A stretch of DNA of 64,000 nucleotides from Clostridiaceae bacterium M8S5 (GTDB lineage: Bacteria; Bacillota; Clostridia; Tissierellales; MCWD3), in NCBI GenBank assembly GCA_029227815.1, contig CP118523.1, forward strand, positions 3,286,001-3,350,000, read 5' to 3'. The translations under genes and the position numbers were made by a program. Positions 34,819-43,804 of the stretch are shown here, one piece after another. The notes under the pieces were generated by a model that searched no databases, was not told the DNA's origin, and was given only the letters and a program-made list of their open reading frames with translations. The number at the start of each line of letters is the position of its first letter. Positions within the stretch are counted from its first letter, which is position 1.

Positions 34819-36126
34819 TTATATTACCTCCTTTTTTTTGCTTTTCATCATTTTGTTTCTAAAATTAAAAGATTTATCATTTGTCAATATTTCTAATGTC
34901 TCATCTATAACTTCATACCCAAGCTTTTTACTTACAGGGTCTAGTATAATCTGAGTTATTCCTCTAGATATTAATTCCATAGGGTTTTCGTGTCCTAAAT
35001 AGTAGCTTGGCTTATATTCATCATACACAGTCCTAAGTGGTGCTATGTTAGCTATCCTACTCACATAAGGATTATTACCTGTATCTAGGATTCGTTTTAT
35101 ATTAATCTCATCTTTTTTGAGATATTCCCTCATTTGAATTAATATTGGTTTCATTCCTAATTTAATTAAAAATAAAGACAACTTCATACAGTCAAATGGA
35201 GTGTTTCCATATATAAATGTTTTTCCCGAAAGTTTTGCTTTAGACTTTTGTACTTTTTCTAATGCTTTCTCTCTAAGAATCTCTAATTTTTTCGTTAAAT
35301 TTATTTGCAATAACTCCTGTAACTTATTATAAGCTTCATCTATATCATCAATATCTAGATGCTTTGCAAAATTAACATATTCTACACCATATTGATCCTT
35401 CATTTGATGCGCTAACATCATTGCTGTTTGATCTACCACGATATTAACTGTAGCTGTTGGAGCATACTTTAAGTTTTCTATAGTACAGCTAGATGGTATC
35501 GTCATATTGACTTTTATTTCTGCATCACTTAACAACTTGTACAACTCAGTGTTTTCTATCTCGTCATACCTATAACCTAGTATATTCACTGTTTTTTCTT
35601 TCTTTTCTCCGCTAACCATTAATTTAGAAAATACCTGTAGCGTCTTTTCTATTCCTGAAATATGACTATTGCATTTAAAGTGATCTGTTTTAACAACTAG
35701 CAGTTTACAAGCTACCTCTTCTTGCATGCCTATAATTAAAGATTCGTAATCTTCTCCTATCAATTCAGGTATACATGTTGTCACTATCAATATCGCTTTT
35801 GGTTTTTCTTTTTTGTATATTGCTTTTAATGCCTTTTTTACTTTTTCTCCACATCCAAATGTTACATCGTTTTTATCCATTACTAACGAATAAAATCTAT
35901 CTTTGCCATTTTGCCTTAAGTATGCAAAATCTTTAGCATAGTAAGTACATTCCTCTGTTCCTACAACCATAACTACTAAATCTTCTATATAAGAAGCTGT
36001 CATAACACTTCCGAATAATGGACAATGTGTTCCTGGAAATTGTGCATATGACAATTGTGGTATATCTTTATCACTTTTTATCGTATCTAATAATGCAAGT
36101 AACGATAAATCATATTTGTATTTCAA
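34819..36126 (-). CDS. Nitrogenase-like subunit, NifD/BchN-type (435 aa, TTG start)
   Basis: Component 1 alpha-like subunit. Three cysteines stand where P-cluster or NB-cluster ligands are expected: C35 in PGTHCPLFG, C60 in VVGTEECTYYA and C118 in VTTCIPELIGED. I do not see the FeMo-cofactor Cys context of true NifD. GGAGGTAGAACA-TTG sets the start. It lies four bases after the ATPase gene of the importer, in the same operon as the NifH-like gene. The inferred role is electron transfer to an unknown substrate, perhaps a metallophore or tetrapyrrole brought in by the importer. Confidence 0.88.
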   Translation of the reverse strand: MKYKYDLSLLALLDTIKSDKDIPQLSYAQFPGTHCPLFGSVMTASYIEDLVVMVVGTEECTYYAKDFAYLRQNGKDRFYSLVMDKNDVTFGCGEKVKKALKAIYKKEKPKAILIVTTCIPELIGEDYESLIIGMQEEVACKLLVVKTDHFKCNSHISGIEKTLQVFSKLMVSGEKKEKTVNILGYRYDEIENTELYKLLSDAEIKVNMTIPSSCTIENLKYAPTATVNIVVDQTAMMLAHQMKDQYGVEYVNFAKHLDIDDIDEAYNKLQELLQINLTKKLEILREKALEKVQKSKAKLSGKTFIYGNTPFDCMKLSLFLIKLGMKPILIQMREYLKKDEINIKRILDTGNNPYVSRIANIAPLRTVYDEYKPSYYLGHENPMELISRGITQIILDPVSKKLGYEVIDETLEILTNDKSFNFRNKMMKSKKKEVI

Positions 36127-36130
36127 TGTT

Positions 36131-36913
36131 CTACCTCCCAGCTATTCCTAATGGTATTATGTGTGGTTTACCAGTAACTTCTTCCTGCCTGACCTGCACA
36201 TCTACGTTATATACATCTCTTATTGTCTGTTTAGTCATTATATTTTGTGGCAATCCAACCTTATATATTTTTCCTTCTTTTAAGACACAAATTCTATGTG
36301 AATACTTACTTGCTTGATTTAAATCGTGTAGGACCATAATGCATGTAAGCATTAAATCTTCATTTAATTCTCTTACTAGCTCTAATACCTCAAGTTGATG
36401 ACATATATCAAGGTATGTTGTCGGCTCATCTAATAATAATATCTTAGGCTTCTGAGCTAGTGCCATTGCTATCCAAGCTCTTTGCCTCTCTCCACCTGAT
36501 AGTGTTATAACCTTTCTAGAACTCATATGTAAAAGCTTAGTTTTACCAAGTGCCCAGTCCACTACTTCTTGATCATTTTTATTTTTCTTTTCATACCATT
36601 TTTTATGGGGCATTCTTCCATAATAAACTAAGTCTCTTACTGTAAAATCTGCTGGTGATGTGTTTTGCTGTGATACTACTGCGAGTATCTTTGCTATCTC
36701 CTTTTGGCTGATTTTAGTTATATTGTCCCCTGAAAGATAAACTACTCCGTTTTCAGGTTTTATTATTCTTGCTATTGATTTGAGTATAGTTGATTTGCCT
36801 GAACCATTTGGCCCTATGATAGAGAGTATTTCTCCTTTTTTTACATCTATAGAGAAATCCTCAACTACTATTTTACTTTCATAGCCTATCATCAATCCTT
36901 TAGCCTCTAACAT
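36131..36913 (-). CDS. FecE/FepC-type ABC importer ATPase (260 aa)
   Basis: Walker A GPNGSGKS at 34-41, signature LSGGERQR, LLLLDEPTTYLDICHQLEVLELV and MVLHDLNQASKYS are diagnostic of siderophore, heme or cobalamin importers. Its start overlaps the stop of the permease by one base. It sits between importer and reductase genes in a single six-gene operon, which ties the reductase function to the imported compound. Confidence 0.93.
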   Translation of the reverse strand: MLEAKGLMIGYESKIVVEDFSIDVKKGEILSIIGPNGSGKSTILKSIARIIKPENGVVYLSGDNITKISQKEIAKILAVVSQQNTSPADFTVRDLVYYGRMPHKKWYEKKNKNDQEVVDWALGKTKLLHMSSRKVITLSGGERQRAWIAMALAQKPKILLLDEPTTYLDICHQLEVLELVRELNEDLMLTCIMVLHDLNQASKYSHRICVLKEGKIYKVGLPQNIMTKQTIRDVYNVDVQVRQEEVTGKPHIIPLGIAGR

Positions 36914-37911
36914 TAAGCATCCCCCTTTCTTAGTAAATACAAGAAGAAGGGTCCACCTAATACTGCCATAATAACTCCTACTGGAAGCTCTATAGGTGCA
37001 ACTATTGTTCTCGCAACAGTATCTGCTATACTAAGAACACTACCTCCTAGTAATATACTCAATGGAAGCATGTATTTATAATCAGATCCTATAATCAATC
37101 TACTAATGTGAGGTACTACTAGACCTACAAATCCAATTATTCCAACTACAGATACAGATACTCCAGCTAAATATACAGCTATTGCTGATATTATCACTCT
37201 ATCTCTATTGACATTTTTACCTAGATTTGTTGCTGTATCATCACCTAGCTGTAGTATATTTGCACTTCTTATACAAAACACTGATAAGAGTTGTCCTATT
37301 ATTGAATATGGTAATAACATATAGACATCCTTCCAGCTTTTAGCTGCAAGTGAACCGTTAACCCACATCAAAACTCCTTGAATCTTATCACTATGCAGTA
37401 TCGAAAGAAGTGATGTTCCTCCTCCTAAAATTGCATTAACAGCAACTCCAGCTAATATTATCCTAATAGGCTTTATACCATTTTTCCATGCCAACATATA
37501 TACCATCAAACACGCGACCGCTCCTCCTGCAAAAGCAACCACTGGTAGTAAATATGTAAGTGTTGGAAAAAGTAATAATATTATTATTGCTGATAAGCTT
37601 GCCCCGGCACTGACCCCTGTTACTCCAGGGTCAGCTAATGGGTTTCTCATAACTGCTTGTAATAATGCTCCACTTATAGAAAGATTTGCGCCTACTATTA
37701 TCGCAATTATAGCTCTTGGCACTCTTACATCCATCAATATAACATTAAGCACTCCTTCGTCTTTACCTAATATTATATTTACTACACTTTTTAAACTACA
37801 CGAAATACTCCCAAACTTAATCGAGCACAAAAACGATAAAGCTAATATTAATATACCTGCAAATAACACTGATTTTTTATTGTTAGTTTTAATACTTGAA
37901 AGTTTACTCAT
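36913..37911 (-). CDS. FecCD/BtuC-type ABC importer permease (332 aa)
   Basis: About ten membrane helices with the family motifs VRVPRAIIAIIVGANLSISG, QAVMRNPLADPGVTGVSAGA, WVNGSLAAKSWKDV and VVGIIGFVGLVVPHISR. Homodimers of this permease form the channel used for ferric siderophores, heme or vitamin B12. It lies between the binding protein and the ATPase of the same system. GGAG ten bases before ATG. Confidence 0.93.
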   Translation of the reverse strand: MSKLSSIKTNNKKSVLFAGILILALSFLCSIKFGSISCSLKSVVNIILGKDEGVLNVILMDVRVPRAIIAIIVGANLSISGALLQAVMRNPLADPGVTGVSAGASLSAIIILLLFPTLTYLLPVVAFAGGAVACLMVYMLAWKNGIKPIRIILAGVAVNAILGGGTSLLSILHSDKIQGVLMWVNGSLAAKSWKDVYMLLPYSIIGQLLSVFCIRSANILQLGDDTATNLGKNVNRDRVIISAIAVYLAGVSVSVVGIIGFVGLVVPHISRLIIGSDYKYMLPLSILLGGSVLSIADTVARTIVAPIELPVGVIMAVLGGPFFLYLLRKGDA

Positions 37912-37937
37912 TTGCTTATAACTCCATTATCTAAGAC

Positions 37938-38876
37938 TTATTTGTGTATCATCTCGAACATTTTTTCTAAAGCCTTACCGCATCTTATATTTGCTACAAC
38001 TCCAAAATATTTATTGTCAAGATCATATACTCTGTTGTTCTTTACTGCATCAAGTGATTGCCATACTTTATTGTTGTTAAATTCTTTATCAAACATCTTT
38101 CTACTCTGCTCTGGATTTGCATGAGTCATTCTCAATATTACATCTGGATTAGCTTTTACAATGTTTTCTATACTAAATGGTACATATGGTCCTTTTGCAC
38201 TTTCTAGTGAATCTGTTATATTTATTGCACCTGCTTTATTTACCAAATCACCAACATATGAATGCTTTGTACACATCATAAAACTTTCTGGAGTTCCAAA
38301 TATAGCAAGCACTGTTATCTTTTCTTTATCCTTTGTTTCCTTTTTAATCTTTTCTTCTATAGCTTCCATATCTTTAATTAGCTTATTCCCTTTTTCTTGT
38401 TTTCCAAATGTATCAGCTAATGATTTGATAGTATTTTTAACATCATCGTATTTTGAAGTTTTATAAAATAATGTTTTTATATCTTGGTTTTTTAGTTTTT
38501 CTTGTAATGAGTTTTTAAGTACATCGTCTGATATAAAGAAATCTAACTTTAGAGATTTTAATTTCTCTATATCGGGATTCATAGGACTCCCTATTGTATC
38601 AATCTTCTTAAGTTCTTCTTTTCTTTCATGAGTCGTAGTAGGTATTCCAAGCATTTTTATACCTAACTCATTTATTATTTCTGTTAGAGAATTTGTACCA
38701 ACTGCTATCCTACTTTCAGCTGTTAATTTATCAGCTTCTTTATTTTGATCATTTTCATTGTTTTGTTCTTTTTGCTCTTTAGATGCGCTAGTATTAACAT
38801 CCTCTTTTTTTTCTGAGCACCCTGCAAAACTCATAATCATTGCTAACATACTTATTATAATTAATATTTTTTTCAT
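37938..38876 (-). CDS. FecB/BtuF-type periplasmic-binding lipoprotein (312 aa)
   Basis: Start at MKKILIIISML because GGGAGGTTATGTT precedes it; an upstream in-frame ATG overlaps the NifH-like gene. The signal peptide ends in lipobox SFAGC. A Glu/Lys/Asn-rich linker follows (~25-55), then a helical-backbone type III binding fold: RIAVGTNSLTEIINELGIKMLGIPTTTHERKEEL, SPMNPDIEKLKSLKLD, TVLAIFGTPESFM, ANPDVILRMTHANPE. The ligand cannot be named from sequence; Fe-siderophore, heme and corrinoid are candidates. Confidence 0.9.
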   Translation of the reverse strand: MKKILIIISMLAMIMSFAGCSEKKEDVNTSASKEQKEQNNENDQNKEADKLTAESRIAVGTNSLTEIINELGIKMLGIPTTTHERKEELKKIDTIGSPMNPDIEKLKSLKLDFFISDDVLKNSLQEKLKNQDIKTLFYKTSKYDDVKNTIKSLADTFGKQEKGNKLIKDMEAIEEKIKKETKDKEKITVLAIFGTPESFMMCTKHSYVGDLVNKAGAINITDSLESAKGPYVPFSIENIVKANPDVILRMTHANPEQSRKMFDKEFNNNKVWQSLDAVKNNRVYDLDNKYFGVVANIRCGKALEKMFEMIHK

Positions 38877-38895
38877 AACATAACCTCCCATTTTA

Positions 38896-39636
38896 TTATC
38901 CAATAATTTGATTTGCTAATTTCATGTATTGTTTTGATATATCTGCATCACAAAAAGCTTCTACTACAGTTTTACCCTCGTTTTCTGCTTTTTGAATATT
39001 TCCATCTCTAGGGATATATTTGATAATATTTGTTCCTATTTCTTCGCATAACTTTTCAACTAATTCTTGTTCCTTTTCTACTCCTTTCGCATTTAATATA
39101 AGGCCTTTTAGCTTTGCATAACCTCTATTTTGGAATTCTCCCACTGCCTTTGATATATTAGATGCAGCATACATGCTCATCATTTCTCCACTAGTCACAA
39201 TATAGACTTCCTGTGCATAACCATTTCTAAGGGGCATTGCAAATCCTCCACATACTACATCACCTAAAACATCATAAATTACCACGTCAGGCTGATATTT
39301 CTCAAATGCTTTTAACTCATCTAGTTTTTCAAATGCAGTTATAATGCCCCTTCCTGCACATCCTATCCCTGGTTTAGGCCCTCCAGCCTCTACACATAAA
39401 ACCCCATTGTAACCCTCAAACACTATATCTTCAAGTGATATATCCTCTTTATCTCTCATCACTTGCAATACCGTTGGTATGAATTTACCTTTCATTAAGT
39501 TTTTTGTTGAATCAGCCTTAGGGTCACATCCTATTTGCATAACTTTATATCCTAATGTAGTCAATGCAGCTGATAAGTTGGATACTGTTGTTGACTTGCC
39601 TATCCCACCTTTTCCATATACAGCTATTCTCTTCAT
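38896..39636 (-). CDS. NifH-like nitrogenase reductase component (246 aa)
   Basis: P-loop GKGGIGKST at 8-16, switch-region D38 in GCDPKADST, and 4Fe-4S ligands C93 (GIGCAGRG) and C129 ([10 protein letters not shown]), all in family position. So it is a dimeric ATP-dependent electron donor with one bridging cluster, like NifH, BchL or CfbC. It is shorter than NifH (~270-290). The C-terminus is close to the group IV type by eye. It is first in the operon, behind the Fur box at 39675; AAGGAGAATCAAA precedes ATG. The partner is the NifD/NifK-like pair. Confidence 0.92.
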   Translation of the reverse strand: MKRIAVYGKGGIGKSTTVSNLSAALTTLGYKVMQIGCDPKADSTKNLMKGKFIPTVLQVMRDKEDISLEDIVFEGYNGVLCVEAGGPKPGIGCAGRGIITAFEKLDELKAFEKYQPDVVIYDVLGDVVCGGFAMPLRNGYAQEVYIVTSGEMMSMYAASNISKAVGEFQNRGYAKLKGLILNAKGVEKEQELVEKLCEEIGTNIIKYIPRDGNIQKAENEGKTVVEAFCDADISKQYMKLANQIIG

Positions 39637-39674
39637 TTTGATTCTCCTTTGATAAATATCTTTACTTTTTATGT

Positions 39675-39693
39675 GATATTGATTATCATTATC
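39675..39693. promoter_or_regulatory. Fur box between nitrogenase-like operon and AraC gene
   Basis: GATATTGATTATCATTATC matches the 19-base Fur consensus at 17 positions. It lies in the 140-base divergent promoter, 39 bases from the NifH-like start and 84 from the AraC start, so it may control both. Confidence 0.82.
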
Positions 39694-39776
39694 TTATATA
39701 GTTTAACAAAATTTTTTTATAAGTTCTTATAGTTTTATTCACTTTTTTATAAATTTTTCACGAAGGAGTTTTTTAT

Positions 39777-40847
39777 ATGAAATGTATATTAAAAAAAGAT
39801 GGTTCTATTAACAACCATCACCTAAATGTTATACTAGATTATTTTTATAATATAAGTGGTATTAGCATTTTCGCTATATCTTCTAGCTTAGAAATTATAT
39901 GTAAAAAAGGAACAATTCCAAAAACAGTCGATATAACCTCTGTATTAAAAAATACAAACAGTAAAAATACAACTATTTGCATTGAAAATGATTATTTTAT
40001 AATTCTCCCAATTAATATACGTAATACTCAATTGGGATTTATAGTTATCGGTTCTTTTTCTGATATAACAAAGGAATGTTACCTTAAAAATTTTATAAAT
40101 TTATTAGTAGAAAATGGCCTACATCATATAAGAAGTTTAAGTGATTCTTCTACTATGAAAAGATGTATCTGTTATAAGAAGCTCAATCATTCAACTAATT
40201 ATCTAAGTATAATGAATGAAATTATTGCAAATATCAGGCTATCTAAATTCAAATTAGCTCTAAGTATTTATGAAACCTCTTTTACCCATGCTCTTTCTTT
40301 ACTTCCTTTTGATATTGCTAAAAATGTTATTGTAAGTTTTATTGGTACTATAAGTAATTACCTAATTGTTGATTACAATAACTGTTTCATATACAAAATA
40401 TATGAAAATAGCTTAGATAAGTTAGCAAGCTCAACCGAGTATAGCTTTATTTTTATGATAGGTAAATCTTTTATTAAAGAAACTCAGTTTTTCATATTAT
40501 CTAGTATTGAAAATGATCCCAAATGCTATCTAATAAAGAAAGTTATAAATTATATCACTCAAAACTATGATAAATACCTCAGTCTAAGTGATGTTGCTAA
40601 TAAAGTAAAGCTAAGTCCCGGTTATCTGTCTACCAATTTTAAAAAAGAAACAGGAGAAAGCTTCACTTCTTATCTTAATAAAGTTCGTATAGAAAACAGT
40701 AAACTCTTATTTGAAACCACCGATCACTCTATAGTCGATATTGCTTTAGCTGTAGGTTTTGACAATCAAAACTATTTTACTACTGTATTTAAAAAATATA
40801 CAGGACTTACACCTAAAAAGTATCGTATGTCTTTAAAAAGAAATTAA
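39777..40847 (+). CDS. AraC-family transcriptional regulator (356 aa)
   Basis: The C-terminal ~100 residues carry the double HTH: INYITQNYDKYLSLSDVANKVKLSPGYLSTNFKKETGESF, then IVDIALAVGFDNQNYFTTVFKKYTGLTPKKYR, the family signature. The N-terminal ~250 residues have no domain I can name with confidence; an N-terminal PocR/GAF-like ligand fold is possible. AAGGAGTTTTTTAT precedes ATG. The gene is divergent from the nitrogenase-like/importer operon across a Fur box, so it probably activates that operon on sensing its substrate, as siderophore-responsive AraC regulators do. Confidence 0.9.
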   Translation: MKCILKKDGSINNHHLNVILDYFYNISGISIFAISSSLEIICKKGTIPKTVDITSVLKNTNSKNTTICIENDYFIILPINIRNTQLGFIVIGSFSDITKECYLKNFINLLVENGLHHIRSLSDSSTMKRCICYKKLNHSTNYLSIMNEIIANIRLSKFKLALSIYETSFTHALSLLPFDIAKNVIVSFIGTISNYLIVDYNNCFIYKIYENSLDKLASSTEYSFIFMIGKSFIKETQFFILSSIENDPKCYLIKKVINYITQNYDKYLSLSDVANKVKLSPGYLSTNFKKETGESFTSYLNKVRIENSKLLFETTDHSIVDIALAVGFDNQNYFTTVFKKYTGLTPKKYRMSLKRN

Positions 40848-40988
40848 TCTGACTTATGATCTTTGTGTTTGACAACTCACTAATAATACCTTCCTATATT
40901 AAATCGATTAAAAGGCAGTCTAAAATACACGCTTGAATGGTATAGTACAATCTGTCAAATAAAAATATTAGGTATATTTTTACTTTCT

Positions 40989-41009
40989 AGGGGATATTGA
41001 ATCTCCCCT
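40989..41009. terminator. Hairpin between convergent genes
   Basis: AGGGGATA / TCTCCCCT stem (one mismatch) followed by CTCTTTATTTTC on the plus strand. It is ~140 bases after the AraC gene and ~80 beyond the end of the beta-lactamase gene. Confidence 0.6.
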
Positions 41010-41089
41010 CTCTTTATTTTCAATCTGTCTCTTTTAAATAGATTGATATCATTGTTTTAACTTTCTTATAACCAACCAATAATCTTCCT

Positions 41090-41893
41090 CTATTCCAATA
41101 TCTTTTTATCCTTTAATATTTTCACAGTTATTTCTTTTGCTCTTATTCCTCTTGCTCCTTCTTCTCCTTTAACATTGTTAGCAAAGTAGTATACATTATC
41201 GTCTTTTTCAACATATCCAATAAACCAACCATTTATAAATTTATTGTCTCTTGTTCCTCCTCCAGTTTTTCCAGAGAATACAACACCATTTTGATTTGTT
41301 AGAACTATTATTTTCTTGACTATATCCATATTTCTCTTACTGAATGGAAGATCATAATTGTACAGCCTTTTAAGTATCTCTATTTGTTCTATAGGAGATA
41401 TCTTTAGCGATGATTGTAACCAAAACTTTGTTATCCCGCCTGATATGTCTTTATTTCCATAATCTATTTTGTTTAGATATCTTTGCATATCCTCTTTTCC
41501 TACTTTTTCTGCTAGCCTTTGATAATACCAGACAGCTGAGTTTGCTATAGCTGTAGCCAATGTATGGTCCTTATTCCAACTCTCTAAAAAGCGTTTTTTA
41601 CCATCCCATTTGAAAACTGTGTTTTCATCTTCTACAACCTTTGTCTCGAGTCCAATTAATGAATTTACGATTTTAAAAGTAGAACATGGAGCAACTCTTT
41701 TGTTCATTCTATCAATGTTATGTACAATATATTTATTTTGATTACTATCAAATAATATAAAACATCCATCAAGTTCATCATAATATTGGCTCAAATCTTC
41801 TTTTGTTATATTTCCCTTTATACCTTTATTGTCTTTTGAGCATCCTATAGTTACTACAATAATCAATATTGCTATAAAGAATAATTTTTTCAT
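41090..41893 (-). CDS. Class D beta-lactamase, lipoprotein (267 aa)
   Basis: All class D motifs are visible: S71-T-F-K74 (nucleophile Ser71 and carboxylatable Lys74), S119-A-V, Y145-G-N, the W in FWLQSS and K209-T-G. MKKLFFIAILIIVVTIGCSK is a signal peptide with a C18 lipobox, so the enzyme is membrane-anchored, as in other Gram-positive class D enzymes. The product would hydrolyse beta-lactams, though the spectrum cannot be read from sequence. GAGGGGGAAAT precedes ATG. No BlaI/BlaR pair lies nearby. It is 14 bases downstream of the Nudix gene. Confidence 0.93.
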   Translation of the reverse strand: MKKLFFIAILIIVVTIGCSKDNKGIKGNITKEDLSQYYDELDGCFILFDSNQNKYIVHNIDRMNKRVAPCSTFKIVNSLIGLETKVVEDENTVFKWDGKKRFLESWNKDHTLATAIANSAVWYYQRLAEKVGKEDMQRYLNKIDYGNKDISGGITKFWLQSSLKISPIEQIEILKRLYNYDLPFSKRNMDIVKKIIVLTNQNGVVFSGKTGGGTRDNKFINGWFIGYVEKDDNVYYFANNVKGEEGARGIRAKEITVKILKDKKILE

Positions 41894-41907
41894 ATTTCCC
41901 CCTCTTA

Positions 41908-42372
41908 TTATTGGTAATACTCATCATACCTTTCTAGAAACTCTTCTATACACGGTCTTATTGGATCACATAAATTATATGGTAATTCTTCTATTGAGAA
42001 AAACTTTGCATCTCTTCCTTCTGTTTTCTCTACCTTTATTTCTCCACTATAATCTTTGCATACATACGTAGCTGTTACGTTATATACCTCATTTCCATCT
42101 GGATATTTATAGTACAACTCTTTCCCAGAATAAAGATTCATGAGTTTTAAATTCTGGCAGACTAGATTCACTTCTTCCTTAGCTTCCCTTATAGCTGTTT
42201 CCTGTAAAGATTCACCTAACTCCATTGCACCACCAGGTAATCCCCACCAGTCTCTATCTGTCCTGTGATGTAATAATACCTCTCCCTTTTTGTTTATAAT
42301 GATTACATTTGCGCCAACCATTATTATCGGTTTTGTTCCAATGTATTTACGTAAATCATCTATATATCCCAT
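41908..42372 (-). CDS. Nudix hydrolase (154 aa)
   Basis: A complete Nudix box at 48-70: G-x5-E-x7-R-E-A-K-E-E-V (GGAMELGESLQETAIREAKE). The N-terminal part ANVIIINKKGEVLLHHR is standard. The enzyme cleaves nucleoside diphosphates linked to another moiety with Mg2+; the substrate is not predictable here. AGGAGGAGAGAGT precedes ATG. It is in a two-gene unit with the class D beta-lactamase downstream, probably an accidental pairing. Confidence 0.9.
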   Translation of the reverse strand: MGYIDDLRKYIGTKPIIMVGANVIIINKKGEVLLHHRTDRDWWGLPGGAMELGESLQETAIREAKEEVNLVCQNLKLMNLYSGKELYYKYPDGNEVYNVTATYVCKDYSGEIKVEKTEGRDAKFFSIEELPYNLCDPIRPCIEEFLERYDEYYQ

Positions 42373-42432
42373 ACTCTCTCCTCCTCTGTTTGCTCATCTA
42401 GAAATACTACATGTAAGCACATAAAGCCAAGT

Positions 42433-42655
42433 ATGCTCATTAGTATTGACGATTTAATATCAACTATTTCGCACAAAGATATAATAGCAATCCTCTATAT
42501 AAAAATTCTTCAGCAGGTAACTCCAAAATATATTAAAATACACGTTTTCAAAAAACCTCTATTCACCTCCATTATTTTCAGCCTGACTCCCTTAGCCATT
42601 AATATATTAATTGTTAAAATACAATTCCTATTATTAAACTACAGGCGTTTCCTCC
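42433..42655. other. Intergenic region
   Basis: AT-rich. A plus-strand open frame here has no ribosome site and a random-looking hydrophobic translation. I see no gene. Confidence 0.45.
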
Positions 42656-43753
42656 TTATAAATTAATACAGTCCTTTTTCACCCAACCTACCTCATTTTT
42701 GTATTTGCCTAGTACATAACCGCCATATTTCTCTATCACCTTAAATTGATTACCCTTCTTTATATCCAAAAACAAAGATATGTAAGTTTTTTTAAGACTA
42801 GGCTTGTCCGTTGTTTGGTCGATAAATTCATTCTTAAGTAAAAACCTCTCCCCTGTACTAGCTTTTTTACAAAGCGAAAATTCACAATCCTCTTTTAATA
42901 TATCAAATTCTAAATCTCTCCAATCTAATTTTACTATTTGATTATCTTCTGATATAAAATCCTTTACTACTTCTTTTATTTCAAATTTGTCTTCACTAAT
43001 ACTATTGAATGATGTTTGATTATCCTTTTTTTCTATAATTAGTGCATTAACTTGCCCAGCATACTTTACCCCATTTCCACCATCTATAGCAATGATTTTC
43101 TTTTTATTATCTATTATCACATCACCATTTAAACTTCTTTCTCTATAGTTTTGAGTTGGCCAATGTCCTACTACTACGTATTTTCCTGCGCTGTGCTTTT
43201 TTTCTAAGAATTCACTTATACTAAGCATACTTCTGACTTCTGATTGAGTCCAATCCTCTATATCATCTATACCTGCATGTACAAAAATAAACTCATCAAG
43301 TTCTAGCGCTATGGGTAAATCCATCATATATCGTATATAGTCTTGATATCTAGAAACTATCTTTGTTTGTATGTTTTTTATATCATTTATACTTTTATAT
43401 TCTATGCCAAGTTCATTGATCCATTCTTTTATTATACAAGGATATCTCACGTTATTCAGATGATAAGCTAAATCTTCTGCATTTTCTTCTTTTAATAGCC
43501 CTAGAATATATCTTTCATGATTGCCGGTGAGTATAATTGTATTGTTTCTTTTGGATAGCTCTTTTATATAGTCAAGTGTTTTTCTGTTATCTTCACCTTT
43601 TTGTATTGCATCCCCCAGAATAATAAGATAATCATTTTCTTTTAATTTTGCTCTATCTATAAGCCTCTTTAACAAATCATAGCTACCATGAATATCGCTT
43701 ATAGCTACTATTCTATAATTACTAATTACATTCATTTTGAGTATCTTGTCCAT
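42656..43753 (-). CDS. Metallophosphoesterase, PPP type, with SH3-like tail (365 aa)
   Basis: The N-terminal ~230 residues are a serine/threonine-phosphatase or ApaH-like metallophosphoesterase: D20-I-H22, GDAIQKG with D48, GNHE at 77-80, and VVGHWPTQNY for the second metal site. The C-terminus (FKVIEKYGGYVLGKYKNEVGWVKKD) has an SH3-like pattern, which is unusual in this family. The start is at MDKILK after GGAGGGGGAGA; an ATG 11 codons upstream lacks a site. A paralog of identical length lies at 45962. Targets may be phosphoproteins or dinucleotides. Confidence 0.87.
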   Translation of the reverse strand: MDKILKMNVISNYRIVAISDIHGSYDLLKRLIDRAKLKENDYLIILGDAIQKGEDNRKTLDYIKELSKRNNTIILTGNHERYILGLLKEENAEDLAYHLNNVRYPCIIKEWINELGIEYKSINDIKNIQTKIVSRYQDYIRYMMDLPIALELDEFIFVHAGIDDIEDWTQSEVRSMLSISEFLEKKHSAGKYVVVGHWPTQNYRERSLNGDVIIDNKKKIIAIDGGNGVKYAGQVNALIIEKKDNQTSFNSISEDKFEIKEVVKDFISEDNQIVKLDWRDLEFDILKEDCEFSLCKKASTGERFLLKNEFIDQTTDKPSLKKTYISLFLDIKKGNQFKVIEKYGGYVLGKYKNEVGWVKKDCINL

Positions 43754-43804
43754 TCTCCCCCTCCTACTGTAAAACAAAATTATCATTGAAAATCTAGTCT
43801 CATG

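Noticed and set aside
33583-39636. True nitrogen-fixing nitrogenase
   Set aside because: The D and K proteins are short, K lacks ligand cysteines, no FeMo-cofactor context or nifB/E/N genes are present, and an iron importer lies inside the operon.
42433-42666. Plus-strand 77-codon frame between Nudix and phosphatase genes
   Set aside because: No ribosome site, low-complexity hydrophobic translation and overlap with the phosphatase end.
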